From NCBI RefSeq assembly GCF_034096925.1, contig NZ_JAWZSQ010000003.1, positions 62,001 to 126,000 of the forward strand: 64,000 nt of DNA, read 5' to 3'. Shown piece by piece: positions 24,059 through 32,828 of the stretch (the stretch's first letter is position 1; each line of letters starts with the position of its first letter). The position numbers and the translations under genes are program-made. The DNA is from Patulibacter defluvii. Its GTDB lineage: Bacteria; Actinomycetota; Thermoleophilia; Solirubrobacterales; Solirubrobacteraceae. Under the pieces are notes generated by a model, which did no database searches, had not been told where the DNA came from, and saw only the letters and a program-made list of their open reading frames with translations.

Positions 24059-25786
24059 ATGTCCACCGTCACGGAAGGGCCCTCCGAGGCCGCCGTCCCC
24101 GACGCCTTCGACGCCGACCTCGCCGCCCTGCGCGCCGCCGCCGGCCGCTGGGCGCGGCTGCCGCTGGCCGACAAGCGGCGGATGCTGAGCGGGCTCCACG
24201 ACGCGGTCGCCGAGCAGGCCGAGGAGTGGGTGCGGCTGACCTGCCAGGGCAAGGGCCTGGACCGCGACGCGCCGCTGGCCGGCGAGGAGTGGATCTCCGG
24301 CCCGTGGGTCCAGCTCGGCTTCACCGCCGCGCTCGGCCGCAGCCTCGACGCGCTGCTGGACGACCGCTCGCCGCTCGACGCGGTCGGCGTCGGGCTGGCC
24401 CCGGGCGGGCGGCTGTCGGTGCCGGTGCTGCCCTTCGACGTCTTCGACCGGCTGCTGCTCTCCGGCTTCAAGGCCGAGGTCTGGCTGCAGCCGGGGATCA
24501 CCCTCGACGAGGCCCGCCGCCAGGCCGCCTCGCGACTCAAGCAGCCCGACGACGGCGGCGTCGCGCTGGTCCTCGGCGCGGGCAACATCTCGTCGATCGC
24601 GCCGCTCGACACGCTCCACAAGCTCTACACGGACAACCGCGTGGTGCTGCTGAAGCTGAACCCGGTCAACGCCTACCTGCTGCCGGTGCTGGAGCGGGTC
24701 TTCCACGAGTTCATCGCCGCCGACTTCGTCCGGATCGTGGCCGGCGACGGGGCGGTCGGCGCGCGGCTGGTCCACGACCCGCAGGTCGACGAGATCCACG
24801 TCACCGGCTCGGCGGCGACCCACGACGCGATCGTCTTCGGCGGCGGCGAGGAGGGCGCGCGGCGGAAGGCCGCCGGCGAGCCGCAGATCGCCAAGGAGGT
24901 CACCAGCGAGCTGGGCGGCGTCTCGCCCGTGATCGTGGTGCCGGGACGCTGGAAGGCCGCCGACCTGAAGTTCCAGGCCGAGCACGTCGCCACCCAGCGG
25001 CTCCACAACGGCGGCTACAACTGCATCGCCGCCCAGGTCGTGATCCTGCCCGCGGGCTGGGAGCAGGGGCCGGCGTTCCTCGAGCACCTGCGCGAGGCGA
25101 TCGCCCGCGCCCCCGCCCGTCCGGCCTACTACCCGGGCAGCGACGCGCGGGTCGAGCGGGCGATCGAGGTCCACGGCGACGCCCACGTCTGGAGCGACGC
25201 GCCCGGCCGCTCGCTGGTCCAGGTCGACGCGCAGGCCTTCGACGACGCCTTCTGCACCGAGTACTTCGCGCCGGTGCTGGCCGTCACCGAGCTGCCGGCG
25301 CCGGGTCCGCAGGAGTTCCTCGACGCGGCGGTCGCGTTCGCCAACGAGCGGCTGGTCGGGACGCTGGGGGCGAACCTGATCGTCGACCCGCGGACCAAGC
25401 GCCAGCTGGGCGCCGGGCTGCGGGCGGCGGTCGCCGACCTGCGCTACGGGACGGTCGCGATCAACTGCTGGACCGGCGTCGGCTACATGACGCCGCGGGC
25501 CCCGTGGGGCGCCTTCCCCGGCCACAGCGCCGAGGACATCCAGAGCGGCGTCGGCGTGGTCCACAACGCGCTGCTGCTGGAGGGCACGGAGCGGACGATC
25601 GTCGAGGGCCCGTTCCGGCCGGCGCCGCGGGCGCTGCTCGGCGGCGAGCTGACGATGTCGCCGAAGCCGCCGTGGTTCGTCACCAACCGCACGGCCCACC
25701 GCACCGCCCGGCGGCTGACCGCGTTCGCCGCCCGTCCGCGCTGGTCGCGGCTGCCGGGGATCTTCGCCTCGGCGCTGCGGGGGTAG
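24059..25786 (+). CDS. Aldehyde dehydrogenase superfamily protein, divergent long form
   Basis: A 575-residue protein with an aldehyde-dehydrogenase core: VLGAGNISSIAPLD (NAD-binding region), KLNPVNAYL, TSELGGVSPVIV with the general-base glutamate, and GGYNCIAAQ with the nucleophilic cysteine. It is longer than the usual 480-500 residues and has a basic C-terminal tail (PPWFVTNRTAHRTARRL). The sequence departs strongly from mainstream ALDHs, so the substrate is open. It is divergent from a PucR regulator that probably controls it and is followed by a perfect hairpin. Gene call and superfamily are firm. Confidence 0.8.
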   Translation: MSTVTEGPSEAAVPDAFDADLAALRAAAGRWARLPLADKRRMLSGLHDAVAEQAEEWVRLTCQGKGLDRDAPLAGEEWISGPWVQLGFTAALGRSLDALLDDRSPLDAVGVGLAPGGRLSVPVLPFDVFDRLLLSGFKAEVWLQPGITLDEARRQAASRLKQPDDGGVALVLGAGNISSIAPLDTLHKLYTDNRVVLLKLNPVNAYLLPVLERVFHEFIAADFVRIVAGDGAVGARLVHDPQVDEIHVTGSAATHDAIVFGGGEEGARRKAAGEPQIAKEVTSELGGVSPVIVVPGRWKAADLKFQAEHVATQRLHNGGYNCIAAQVVILPAGWEQGPAFLEHLREAIARAPARPAYYPGSDARVERAIEVHGDAHVWSDAPGRSLVQVDAQAFDDAFCTEYFAPVLAVTELPAPGPQEFLDAAVAFANERLVGTLGANLIVDPRTKRQLGAGLRAAVADLRYGTVAINCWTGVGYMTPRAPWGAFPGHSAEDIQSGVGVVHNALLLEGTERTIVEGPFRPAPRALLGGELTMSPKPPWFVTNRTAHRTARRLTAFAARPRWSRLPGIFASALRG

Positions 25787-25822
25787 TCGAGCGGCGCCCG
25801 GCGAGCGGCAACGCGCCAGAAT

Positions 25823-25850
25823 CGCGGCGGGGCGATGAGTCCCCGCCGCG
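25823..25850 (+). terminator. Perfect 10-base hairpin after the aldehyde dehydrogenase
   Basis: CGCGGCGGGG (25823-25832) and CCCCGCCGCG (25841-25850) around an 8-base loop, 37 bases after the stop codon and 55 before the next start. Likely terminator, separating the dehydrogenase from the VOC gene. Confidence 0.55.
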
Positions 25851-25905
25851 GCCCGGGTCTTGTGCGGCGAACCCGAGACCACCCCCTCCGGAGGAGCCCC
25901 ACACC

Positions 25906-26349
25906 ATGTCCCAGTCCCGCCTGCTGTTCGTGAACCTGCCCGTCGCCGACGTCCAGGCCAGCCGTGCCTTCTTCGCCCAGCTCGACTTCGGCTTCAACGA
26001 CAAGTTCGGCGACGACGCGACCGCCTGCATGGTCGTCAGCGACCAGGCCTACGTGATGCTGCTGCAGCGCGACAAGTTCGCCGAGTTCACCGTCAAGCCG
26101 GTCGCCGACGCCGGCCAGGCGACCGCGCTGACCGTCTGCGTCTCGGCCGACAGCCGCGAGGGCGTCGATCAGCTGGCCGACGCCGCCCTGGCCGCCGGGG
26201 CCGGCGAGGCGAAGGACCCCCAGGACTACGGCTTCATGTACGGCCGCAGCTTCCACGACCTCGACGGCCACCTGTGGGAGGTCATGTGGATGGACCCCCG
26301 CGCCGCCGAGCAGGGCCCCGAGGAGTTCGCCGCCAACCAGGCCGGCTGA
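25906..26349 (+). CDS. VOC (glyoxalase/bleomycin resistance) family protein
   Basis: A 147-residue vicinal-oxygen-chelate fold protein. The N-terminus LLFVNLPVADVQASRAFF and the C-terminal FHDLDGHLWEVMWMD (metal-binding glutamate) are typical; two beta-alpha-beta-beta-beta repeats are implied. GGAGGAG lies 9 bases before the ATG. It converges on the second ureohydrolase with only 3 bases between stops. Such proteins act as lyases, isomerases or binding proteins; no substrate can be inferred. Confidence 0.85.
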   Translation: MSQSRLLFVNLPVADVQASRAFFAQLDFGFNDKFGDDATACMVVSDQAYVMLLQRDKFAEFTVKPVADAGQATALTVCVSADSREGVDQLADAALAAGAGEAKDPQDYGFMYGRSFHDLDGHLWEVMWMDPRAAEQGPEEFAANQAG

Positions 26350-26352
26350 GCC

Positions 26353-27312
26353 TCAGCCCGCCGTCACGCCCGTCGCCGCCCGGCGGCGGGCCAGCAGGCT
26401 GAGCATCTCGTAGGCCGCCGTCGCCGCCACCAGCGCCGTCGGCTGGCCCGGCCCGTCGTAGGGCGCGGCCACCTCGACCACGTCGAAGCCGCGGAAGTCG
26501 ATCCCGGTCAGCGACCGCAGCAGCCGCAGCACCTCGTGGCTGGTCGGGCCGCCGACCTCCGGCGTCCCGGTCCCCGGCGCGAACGCCGGATCGACCACGT
26601 CGACGTCGAAGGTCAGGAAGGTCGGCCCGTCGCCGACCCGCTCGCGGGCGATCTGGCCGAACTGCTCCGGCGACAGCTGCGCCAGCTCGTCCCACGGCAG
26701 CACCTGCAGGCCCAGCTGCGCCGGCAGGTCGGCGTCCTCGGGCCCGTAGAGCGACCCGCGCATCCCCGCCTGGAGCGTGCGCGCGGGGTCGATCAGGCCC
26801 TCCTCGAGCGCCCGCCGGAAGACCGTGCCGTGGTTGTAGGGCAGGCCGAAGTACTCGTCCCAGAGGTCGCCGTGCGCGTCCAGGTGGACCAGCCCCAGCG
26901 GGCCGTGGATCCGGTGCAGCGCCCGCAGCTCGGCGAGCGTCACCGAGTGGTCGCCGCCGAGCCCGACCGGGATCGTGCCGCCGGCGGCGAGGTCGTGGAC
27001 GAAGGCCTCGATCCGGCTCAGGGTCTGCTCGATGTAGCCCGGCACCGTCGGGGCGTCGCCGGCGTCGGCCACGCTCAGCGCGCCGAACACCTGGACCCCC
27101 TGGCCGGGGTTGTAGGGCCGCAGCAGCGCCGACGCGCTGCGGATCGCCTCGGGCCCGCTGCGGGCACCGGCGCGGAAGGTCGCCGCCCCGTCCCACGGCA
27201 TCCCGAAGACGGCCACGTCGGCGTCGCGCACGCCCGGCACGTGGGGCAGGCGGGCGAAGGTGCGGGGGCCGGTGAAGCGGGGTGCGGACAGGGCGTCGGT
27301 CGGCTCGTACAT
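26353..27312 (-). CDS. Ureohydrolase (agmatinase/arginase family), second copy
   Basis: A 319-residue paralogue of the gene at 18594. Metal motifs GGDHS (119-123), DAHGD (145-149) and FDVDVVDP near 237 are intact. The shared start (PRFTGPRTFARLPH versus PRYTGVRTFARCPH) and ending (PYDGPGQPTAL) show recent common descent or one subfamily. It is divergent from a PucR gene with a 75-base gap. The two copies may differ in guanidino substrate. Activity expected: hydrolysis of a guanidino compound to urea and an amine. Confidence 0.85.
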   Translation of the reverse strand: MYEPTDALSAPRFTGPRTFARLPHVPGVRDADVAVFGMPWDGAATFRAGARSGPEAIRSASALLRPYNPGQGVQVFGALSVADAGDAPTVPGYIEQTLSRIEAFVHDLAAGGTIPVGLGGDHSVTLAELRALHRIHGPLGLVHLDAHGDLWDEYFGLPYNHGTVFRRALEEGLIDPARTLQAGMRGSLYGPEDADLPAQLGLQVLPWDELAQLSPEQFGQIARERVGDGPTFLTFDVDVVDPAFAPGTGTPEVGGPTSHEVLRLLRSLTGIDFRGFDVVEVAAPYDGPGQPTALVAATAAYEMLSLLARRRAATGVTAG

Positions 27313-27371
27313 CGAAGACCTCGAAGGGGCGGGGACGACGCCACGCTAGCCTCGGCAGCGACGCGCGGACA

Positions 27372-27389
27372 ATTGGGAGGACGTCCAAT
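27372..27389. promoter_or_regulatory. Inverted repeat over RBS and start codon of PucR gene
   Basis: ATTGG (27372-27376) and CCAAT (27385-27389) flank the ribosome binding site GGGAGG; the right arm includes the start codon. The 16-base word TTGGGAGGACGTCCAA (27373-27388) shares 12 positions with TTGGATGGTCGTCCAC (28922-28937) before the permease gene. Possible PucR autoregulatory site, or block of translation initiation. Confidence 0.45.
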
Positions 27390-28887
27390 GCCACTGCCCT
27401 CAGTTGGTGATCTCGTTTCCGAGCCGGAGCTGCCCCTGCGCCAGATCGCGGGCACCGCGGCGCGCTCGCGGCCGGTCCGCAGCGTCCACGTCACCGACCT
27501 CACCCAACCCGGCCGCTACCTGCTGCCCGGCGAGCTGGTGCTGACCAACGGCCTCTGGGCCGGGAAGGTCGACGTGCGCGCCTGGGTCGACGAGGTCGCG
27601 CGGGCCGGCGCGGCGGCGGTCGGGTTCGGGCTCGGCACCCCGCACCAGCAGCTGCCCGACGGTCTCCACGCCGCCTGCGACGCCCACGGCCTGCCGCTGC
27701 TGGAGGTGCCCGAGTCGCTCTCCTTCGCCCGGATCCAGTCGGTCGTGGCCGAGCGGCTGGCCCGCGACGAGCAGGCGATCCTCCGCCGCCACCTGGACCG
27801 CACCCGCGAGCTGCTGCTGCGGCTGGCCGAGGGCGGCGGCCACGACGGGCTCGTCTCGCTGCTCCAGCGCGAGACCGGCCACGCGGCGGCGCTGGTCGGC
27901 CCGGGCGGGCGGCTGCTGGCCCACGCCGGGCTGCGGCCGACCCGCGAGCAGGCGCTGGCCGCGGTCCGGGCGGCGCGGTCCGGCGAGCTGCCGGCGGCGG
28001 TCGACCGCGGCCTGACCGCGTTCGGCGCGCCCGGCGACGCCTACCCCGCCTCGACGCTGCTGGTCGACGTGCCGCTGGAGCGGGTCAGCGACGAGACCCG
28101 CGTGGTCGCCGGCCAGGTCGTCACCCACGCCGCGCTCGAGGAGGCCCGCGCCCGCGCCGGCCGCGAGGCCCGCGGGGCGCTGGCCCGCGAGCTGCTGGGC
28201 CTGGTCCGCAGCGGCGACCTCAGCGACGCCGGGCTGGCGGTGCGGCTGCGGGGGCTGGAGCTGGACCCGGGCCGGGCGCTGGCGGTGGTGGCGTCGACCA
28301 ACGCGCCGATGGCCGTCGCCTACGCGGCCGAGGCGGCCGGGATGCCCTACGCGATCACCCAGCGCGACGGGGTGGTGCTGGTGCTGCTGGCCCCGGGCCG
28401 CGCCGACGACCCGGTCGGGGCGCTGGCGGCGACGATCGAGGAAGGGGGAGAGGTGGCCGTGCTCGGCGGCGGGCGCGCCGGCCGCGGGGCCGAGCGGCTG
28501 CGACGGTCGCTGCGCGAGGCGCTGGCCGCGCTGGCCCTGGCCCGGGTCCGCCCGGTCGGCGAGCGGGTCGTCCGCCACCTCGACGTCGGCTCGCACCTGC
28601 TGCTGCTCGACCTGGTCGAGCCCGACGTGCTGCAGGCGTTCCGCGACACGGTCCTCGGCCCGGTCGAGCGGTGGGACGCCGAGCACGACAGCGAGCTGGT
28701 CGCGACGCTGCGGGCGTTCCTGGAGAACGGCGGCCGCTGGCGGGCGACGGCGGCGCTGCTCCACGTCCACCACAACACCCTCCGCCACCGGCTGGCGCGG
28801 GTCGAGCAGCTGACCGGCCGCGAGCTCGACGCGACCGCCGACCGGGTCGACCTGCACCTGGCGCTGGCGGTGGAGCCGTCGCGATGA
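27388..28887 (+). CDS. PucR family transcriptional regulator
   Basis: A 499-residue regulator with the N-terminal PucR domain (about residues 5-115: SVGDLVSEPELPLRQ, PGRYLLPGELVLTNG), a middle CdaR-like part and a C-terminal PucR helix-turn-helix (RWRATAALLHVHHNTLRHRL). GGGAGG precedes the ATG. It sits between a divergent ureohydrolase and a downstream permease operon, so both are candidate targets. Its start region and the permease upstream region share a 16-base word. Ligand probably an amine, amino acid or purine-related compound; not determinable here. Confidence 0.87.
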   Translation: MPLPSVGDLVSEPELPLRQIAGTAARSRPVRSVHVTDLTQPGRYLLPGELVLTNGLWAGKVDVRAWVDEVARAGAAAVGFGLGTPHQQLPDGLHAACDAHGLPLLEVPESLSFARIQSVVAERLARDEQAILRRHLDRTRELLLRLAEGGGHDGLVSLLQRETGHAAALVGPGGRLLAHAGLRPTREQALAAVRAARSGELPAAVDRGLTAFGAPGDAYPASTLLVDVPLERVSDETRVVAGQVVTHAALEEARARAGREARGALARELLGLVRSGDLSDAGLAVRLRGLELDPGRALAVVASTNAPMAVAYAAEAAGMPYAITQRDGVVLVLLAPGRADDPVGALAATIEEGGEVAVLGGGRAGRGAERLRRSLREALAALALARVRPVGERVVRHLDVGSHLLLLDLVEPDVLQAFRDTVLGPVERWDAEHDSELVATLRAFLENGGRWRATAALLHVHHNTLRHRLARVEQLTGRELDATADRVDLHLALAVEPSR

Positions 28888-28892
28888 GTCGG

Positions 28893-28937
28893 CAACGTTC
28901 TCCCAACCGATCGGGTCAACGTTGGATGGTCGTCCAC
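28893..28937. promoter_or_regulatory. Repeat-rich control region before the permease operon
   Basis: CAACGTT (28893-28899) and AACGTTG (28918-28924) form a perfect inverted repeat with an 18-base spacer. Directly overlapping is TTGGATGGTCGTCCAC (28922-28937), which resembles the site over the PucR start. A possible -10 (TAGATT, 28962-28967) lies downstream without a clear -35, which would fit an activator-dependent promoter. Confidence 0.45.
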
Positions 28938-29000
28938 TATCGAGGGCGGACGATCCGCTCCTAGATTCGCGTCGGAACCGTCCGGGAGAACGAGGAAGCC

Positions 29001-30488
29001 GTGTCAGGGACAGCCCAACCGCCGCAGGTGCTCAAGCGGGAGTTCACGCTCTGGTCCGCGTTCGCGATGGCGTTCGCGTTCATCTCGCCGATCGTCGCGC
29101 TCTACGCGATCTTCGGCTTCACCGTCCAGGCCGGCGGCCCCGCCTCGTGGTGGGGCTTCCTGTTCGTGACCCTCGGCCAGGGGCTGCTGGCCCTGGTCTT
29201 CGCCCAGCTGGTCTCGCGGTGGCCGTTCGAGGGCAGCATCTACCAGTGGTCGCGGCGGCTGGTCGGCGAGCGCTACGGCTGGTACGCCGGCTGGGCCTAC
29301 ATGTGGACGCTGGCGATCGCGATGGCCGCCGTCGCCTACGGGGCCGCCGGCTTCCTGCCGGTCGTGCTCGGGATCGACCCCTTCTCGACCGGCGTCCACT
29401 TCCTGGTCGCGCTGGCGATCGTCGCCTGCGCCACGCTCCTCAACACCGCCGGCCGCCGCGGGCTGAAGATCTTCGTCGCGCTCAGCATCGGCGCCGAGGT
29501 GATCGGCAGCGTCGGCGTCGGCCTGGTGCTGCTGTTCTTCCACGGCGCCCACCCGGTCAGCGAGATCTTCCACACCGCCGGGGCCGGCGACGGCGCGGGC
29601 GGCTACCTCTGGAGCGGGATGCTCGCCGGGATGGCGTTCATCGGCTGGGCGTTCGTCGGCTTCGAGAGCGCCGGCGCGATCGCCGAGGAGGTCCACGAGC
29701 CGCGCAAGGCGCTGCCGAAGGCGATCATCTTGGCGCTGGTGATCATCGCCGCGGTGGTGATGTTCTCCGCCCTCGGCCTGATCCTGGCGATCCCCGACTA
29801 CGGCCCGGTGCTCAGCGGCCAGGTCGCCGATCCGGTCGCCGACACGATCACCCAGGCGCTCGGCGCGGGCGTCACCCGGCCGCTCTTCATCCTCTTCGTG
29901 ATCGGCTTCTTCGCCAGCCTGCTGGCGCTCCAGGCCTCGGCCTCGCGGATGGTCTACGCCTTCGCCCGCGAGGGCACCCTGCCGGCCTCGCGGACGCTGG
30001 CGCGGCTGTCGCACGGCGACGCGCTGCCGATCCCGGCGATCGTGCTGGCCGGCGTCGTCGCGGGCCTGGTGCTGGCCACGACGCTGGTCAACGAGGTCTA
30101 CTCGACGCTCGTGAACTTCACCAGCGGCGGCTTCTTCATCGCCTTCTGCTTCCCGACCCTGGCGCTGCTGGTGTCCCAGCTGCGCGGACGCTGGCAGCCC
30201 GGCGGCTTCACGCTCGGCCGCTGGAGCCTGCCGCTGACGGCGATCGCCTCGCTGTGGGCGGTCTTCGAGCTGGTCAACATCGCCTGGCCGCGCGCCACCG
30301 ACCTGCCCTGGTACCAGCAGTGGGCGGTGCTGCTGATGACCGCGATCGTGGCCGTGCTCGGGGTGATCGTGCAGCTGACCCGCCGCCGCCACGTGGCCGC
30401 GGCCGGCGTCCGCCGCCAGGCCCACGAGCGCGAGCACGGGGACGACGAGGCCCCCGCCCCGCTGACCCCGGCGAGGTCGATCGCGTGA
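29001..30488 (+). CDS. APC family amino acid/amine permease
   Basis: A 495-residue integral membrane transporter of the amino acid-polyamine-organocation superfamily. About twelve to fourteen hydrophobic helices are visible; GFESAGAIAEEVHEPRKALPKAI is in the conserved helix-6/loop region. The GTG start follows GAGGAA. It is first in a four-gene coupled operon (permease, two SDRs, deacetylase) downstream of a PucR gene. The likely substrate is an amino acid or amine that the SDRs and the deacetylase-fold enzyme then process. Confidence 0.88.
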   Translation: MSGTAQPPQVLKREFTLWSAFAMAFAFISPIVALYAIFGFTVQAGGPASWWGFLFVTLGQGLLALVFAQLVSRWPFEGSIYQWSRRLVGERYGWYAGWAYMWTLAIAMAAVAYGAAGFLPVVLGIDPFSTGVHFLVALAIVACATLLNTAGRRGLKIFVALSIGAEVIGSVGVGLVLLFFHGAHPVSEIFHTAGAGDGAGGYLWSGMLAGMAFIGWAFVGFESAGAIAEEVHEPRKALPKAIILALVIIAAVVMFSALGLILAIPDYGPVLSGQVADPVADTITQALGAGVTRPLFILFVIGFFASLLALQASASRMVYAFAREGTLPASRTLARLSHGDALPIPAIVLAGVVAGLVLATTLVNEVYSTLVNFTSGGFFIAFCFPTLALLVSQLRGRWQPGGFTLGRWSLPLTAIASLWAVFELVNIAWPRATDLPWYQQWAVLLMTAIVAVLGVIVQLTRRRHVAAAGVRRQAHEREHGDDEAPAPLTPARSIA

Positions 30489-31189
30489 CCGGCGGCGCGC
30501 GCCGCGTCGCCCTGGTGACGGGGGCGGCGAGCGGGATCGGGGCGGCGATCGCCGCCCGCCTGGCCCGCGGCGGGTTCACCGTCGCCGGGCTCGACCGGGC
30601 GGTCGCCGCCGACGTCGCGCTGGCCGTCCAGGCCGACGTGACCGACCGGGCCGCGGTCGAGGCCGCCGTCGCCCGGGTGGTGGCGGAGCTGGGCCCGATC
30701 GAGGTCCTGGTGACCGCCGCCGGCAGCTACGAGGTCGCCCCGATCGACGAGATCGACGGCGCCCGCTTCGCCCGGATGCTGCGGATCCACCTCGGCGGCA
30801 CGATGCACGCCTGCGCCGCGGTCGTCCCCGCGATGCGCGCCGCCGGCCGCGGCTGCATCGTCACGATCTCGTCCGAGCTGGCGCTGGCCGGCGGCGACCG
30901 CGAGGTCCACTACGCGGCGGCCAAGGGCGCGATCGTCGGCCTCAGCCGCAGCCTCGGGGCCGAGCTGGCCCCGCACGGGATCCGCGTCACCAGCGTCGCG
31001 CCCGGGCCGACCGACACGCCGCTGCTGGCCGCCGACTCGCCGTGGCGCGCGCCGGAGTACCTGGCGACGCTGCCGCTCGGGCGGCTGGTGCGGCCCGAGG
31101 AGATCGCCGAGACGGTCGGCTTCCTGGTCGAGGAGGGCACGTTCTTCACCGGCACGGTCGTCTCCCCGAACGCGGGGGCGGTGATCTGA
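30485..31189 (+). CDS. SDR family oxidoreductase
   Basis: A 234-residue classical short-chain dehydrogenase. TGAASGIG is near residues 12-19, the serine in TISSELALAGG and YAAAK follow, and the C-terminus has the PEEIAETVGFLV pattern. It lacks NNAG (VTAAGS instead). GTG overlaps the permease stop in GTGA, so it is translationally coupled. Probable NAD(P)-dependent oxidation of a hydroxy group of the imported substrate. Confidence 0.85.
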   Translation: MTGGARRVALVTGAASGIGAAIAARLARGGFTVAGLDRAVAADVALAVQADVTDRAAVEAAVARVVAELGPIEVLVTAAGSYEVAPIDEIDGARFARMLRIHLGGTMHACAAVVPAMRAAGRGCIVTISSELALAGGDREVHYAAAKGAIVGLSRSLGAELAPHGIRVTSVAPGPTDTPLLAADSPWRAPEYLATLPLGRLVRPEEIAETVGFLVEEGTFFTGTVVSPNAGAVI

Positions 31190-31974
31190 TGCTCATGACG
31201 CTCGATCCGGCGAACGGACCGCTGCACGGCCACACCGCGCTGGTGACCGGCGCCGCCCAGGGGATCGGCCGCGCGATCGCCGCCCGGCTGGCCGCCGACG
31301 GCGCCCGGGTGGCGCTCAACGACCTCGGCGGCGACGGTCGCCTGGAGCGGGCCGCGGCCGCGGTCGGCGGGCTGGCGGTCCCGGCCGACGTGGCCGACGA
31401 GGCGGCGATCGCCACCGCTGTCGCGACCGCCGCCGACGCCCTCGGCGACCCCGACCTGCTGGTCTGCAACGCGGCCGCGATGGACCTGGAGCCGTTCGGC
31501 GACCACGACCACGACCGCTGGTGGCGCCAGGTCGACGTCAACCTGGCCGGGACCTTCCACGCGATCCGCGCCGCGCTGCCGGGGATCCGTCGCCGCGGCG
31601 GCGGGCGGATCGTGGTGATCGCCTCCGAGTGGGGCGTCGTCGGCTGGCCGAACGCGTCCGCCTACAGCGCCTCGAAGGCCGGCCTGATCGCGCTGGTCAA
31701 GTCGCTCGGGCGCGAGCTGGGCCCGGAGGGGATCGCCGTCAACGCGATCGCGCCGGGGGTGATCGACACCCCGCAGCTCGACCACGACGCCGCCGACGCC
31801 GGGGTCGACGCGGCCGAGATCCGCCGCCGCTACGCGGCCGCCGCCCCGTCGGGCAGGATCGGCAGCGTGGACGAGATCGCCGCCGCCGTCGCCTTCCTCT
31901 GCTCGCCCGGCGCGGGCGGCCTGGTCGGCCAGGTGCTGCAGCCGAACGGCGGCACCACGCGGGGCCCGGCGTGA
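31189..31974 (+). CDS. SDR family oxidoreductase
   Basis: A 261-residue classical SDR. TGAAQGIG, CNAAAMD, the serine in VIASEWG and YSASK are all present; the C-terminus VGQVLQPNGG is the common FabG-like ending. ATG overlaps the preceding stop by one base. Two adjacent, non-identical SDRs in one operon suggest successive or stereospecific alcohol/ketone steps. Substrate unknown. Confidence 0.85.
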   Translation: MLMTLDPANGPLHGHTALVTGAAQGIGRAIAARLAADGARVALNDLGGDGRLERAAAAVGGLAVPADVADEAAIATAVATAADALGDPDLLVCNAAAMDLEPFGDHDHDRWWRQVDVNLAGTFHAIRAALPGIRRRGGGRIVVIASEWGVVGWPNASAYSASKAGLIALVKSLGRELGPEGIAVNAIAPGVIDTPQLDHDAADAGVDAAEIRRRYAAAAPSGRIGSVDEIAAAVAFLCSPGAGGLVGQVLQPNGGTTRGPA

Positions 31975-32828
31975 GCGATCCGGCGCCGGACCGGCCCCAC
32001 GGCCCCCCGCGCGAGCCGGCTCCCGCGGACTGGGGCGGCGGTGCGGCCGCGACCGTCCTGCTCTGCTTCGACGTCGACGCCGAGGCGCCGATCCTGGCCG
32101 AGGGCGCCCACCACGCGCACGACCTGTCGGCGATGTCGCACCAGGCCTACGGGCCGTTGGTCGGGATTCCGCGGATCCTGGCGATGCTCGACCGCCACCA
32201 GGTCCCGGGCACGTTCTTCGTCCCCGGCGCGACCGCCGAGCGGTGGCCGTCGGCCGTCCGCGCGATCGTCGACGCCGGCCACGAGGTGGCCCTCCACGGG
32301 CACACCCACGCGACGTTGCCGGGGGTCGCGGCGGACGAGCAGCGGGCCGACTTCGAGCGGGCGCTGGCCGCGCTGCGGGCGCTCGGGATCGAGCCGCGCG
32401 GCTACCGGGCCCCGTTCTGGCGCCAGACCGCCGAGACGCTGGCGCTGGTCGCCGAGCACGGGCTGGCCTACGACTCGTCGCTGATGGACGACGACCGGCC
32501 CTACCGGCTGCGGGTCGGCGAGCGGGCGATCGCCGAGCTGCCGGTCCACTGGAGCCTCGACGACTGGGAGCAGTACGCGTTCCTGCCCGAGCCGGACGTC
32601 GGCCAGCGAATCGTCGCCCCCAGCCGCGCGCTCGAGATCTGGCTCGAGGAGCTGGACGCGATGCGGGCGACCGGCTCGCTCTGCGCGCTCACGGCCCACC
32701 CCTTCCTCAGCGGCCGGCCGTCGCGGATCCGGGCCCTGGAGCGGTTCGTCATCGCCGCCCGCGAGCACGGCGACGTCGCCTTCGCCCGCGCCGACGCGCT
32801 GGCCGAGCGGGTGCTCGCCGACGCCTAG
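31971..32828 (+). CDS. Polysaccharide deacetylase-fold (NodB/PuuE-type) hydrolase
   Basis: A 285-residue NodB-homology enzyme without a signal peptide. Metal and catalytic motifs are FDVDAE (Asp pair), HGHTH (metal histidines) and YRAPFW; TAHPFLSGRPSRI holds the C-terminal histidine. The cytoplasmic location and operon with a permease and SDRs point to the small-molecule branch (allantoinase PuuE, cyclic imide hydrolase) rather than cell-wall chitin deacetylases. It is coupled to the preceding SDR by a GTGA overlap and converges with the next gene through a shared CTAG. Confidence 0.8.
   Translation: MSDPAPDRPHGPPREPAPADWGGGAAATVLLCFDVDAEAPILAEGAHHAHDLSAMSHQAYGPLVGIPRILAMLDRHQVPGTFFVPGATAERWPSAVRAIVDAGHEVALHGHTHATLPGVAADEQRADFERALAALRALGIEPRGYRAPFWRQTAETLALVAEHGLAYDSSLMDDDRPYRLRVGERAIAELPVHWSLDDWEQYAFLPEPDVGQRIVAPSRALEIWLEELDAMRATGSLCALTAHPFLSGRPSRIRALERFVIAAREHGDVAFARADALAERVLADA

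Noticed and set aside
26368..26391. GCCCGTCGCC/GGCGGCGGGC stem after the VOC gene as terminator
   Set aside because: It lies inside the coding end of the convergent ureohydrolase and can be explained by Arg-rich codons; not strong enough to call.
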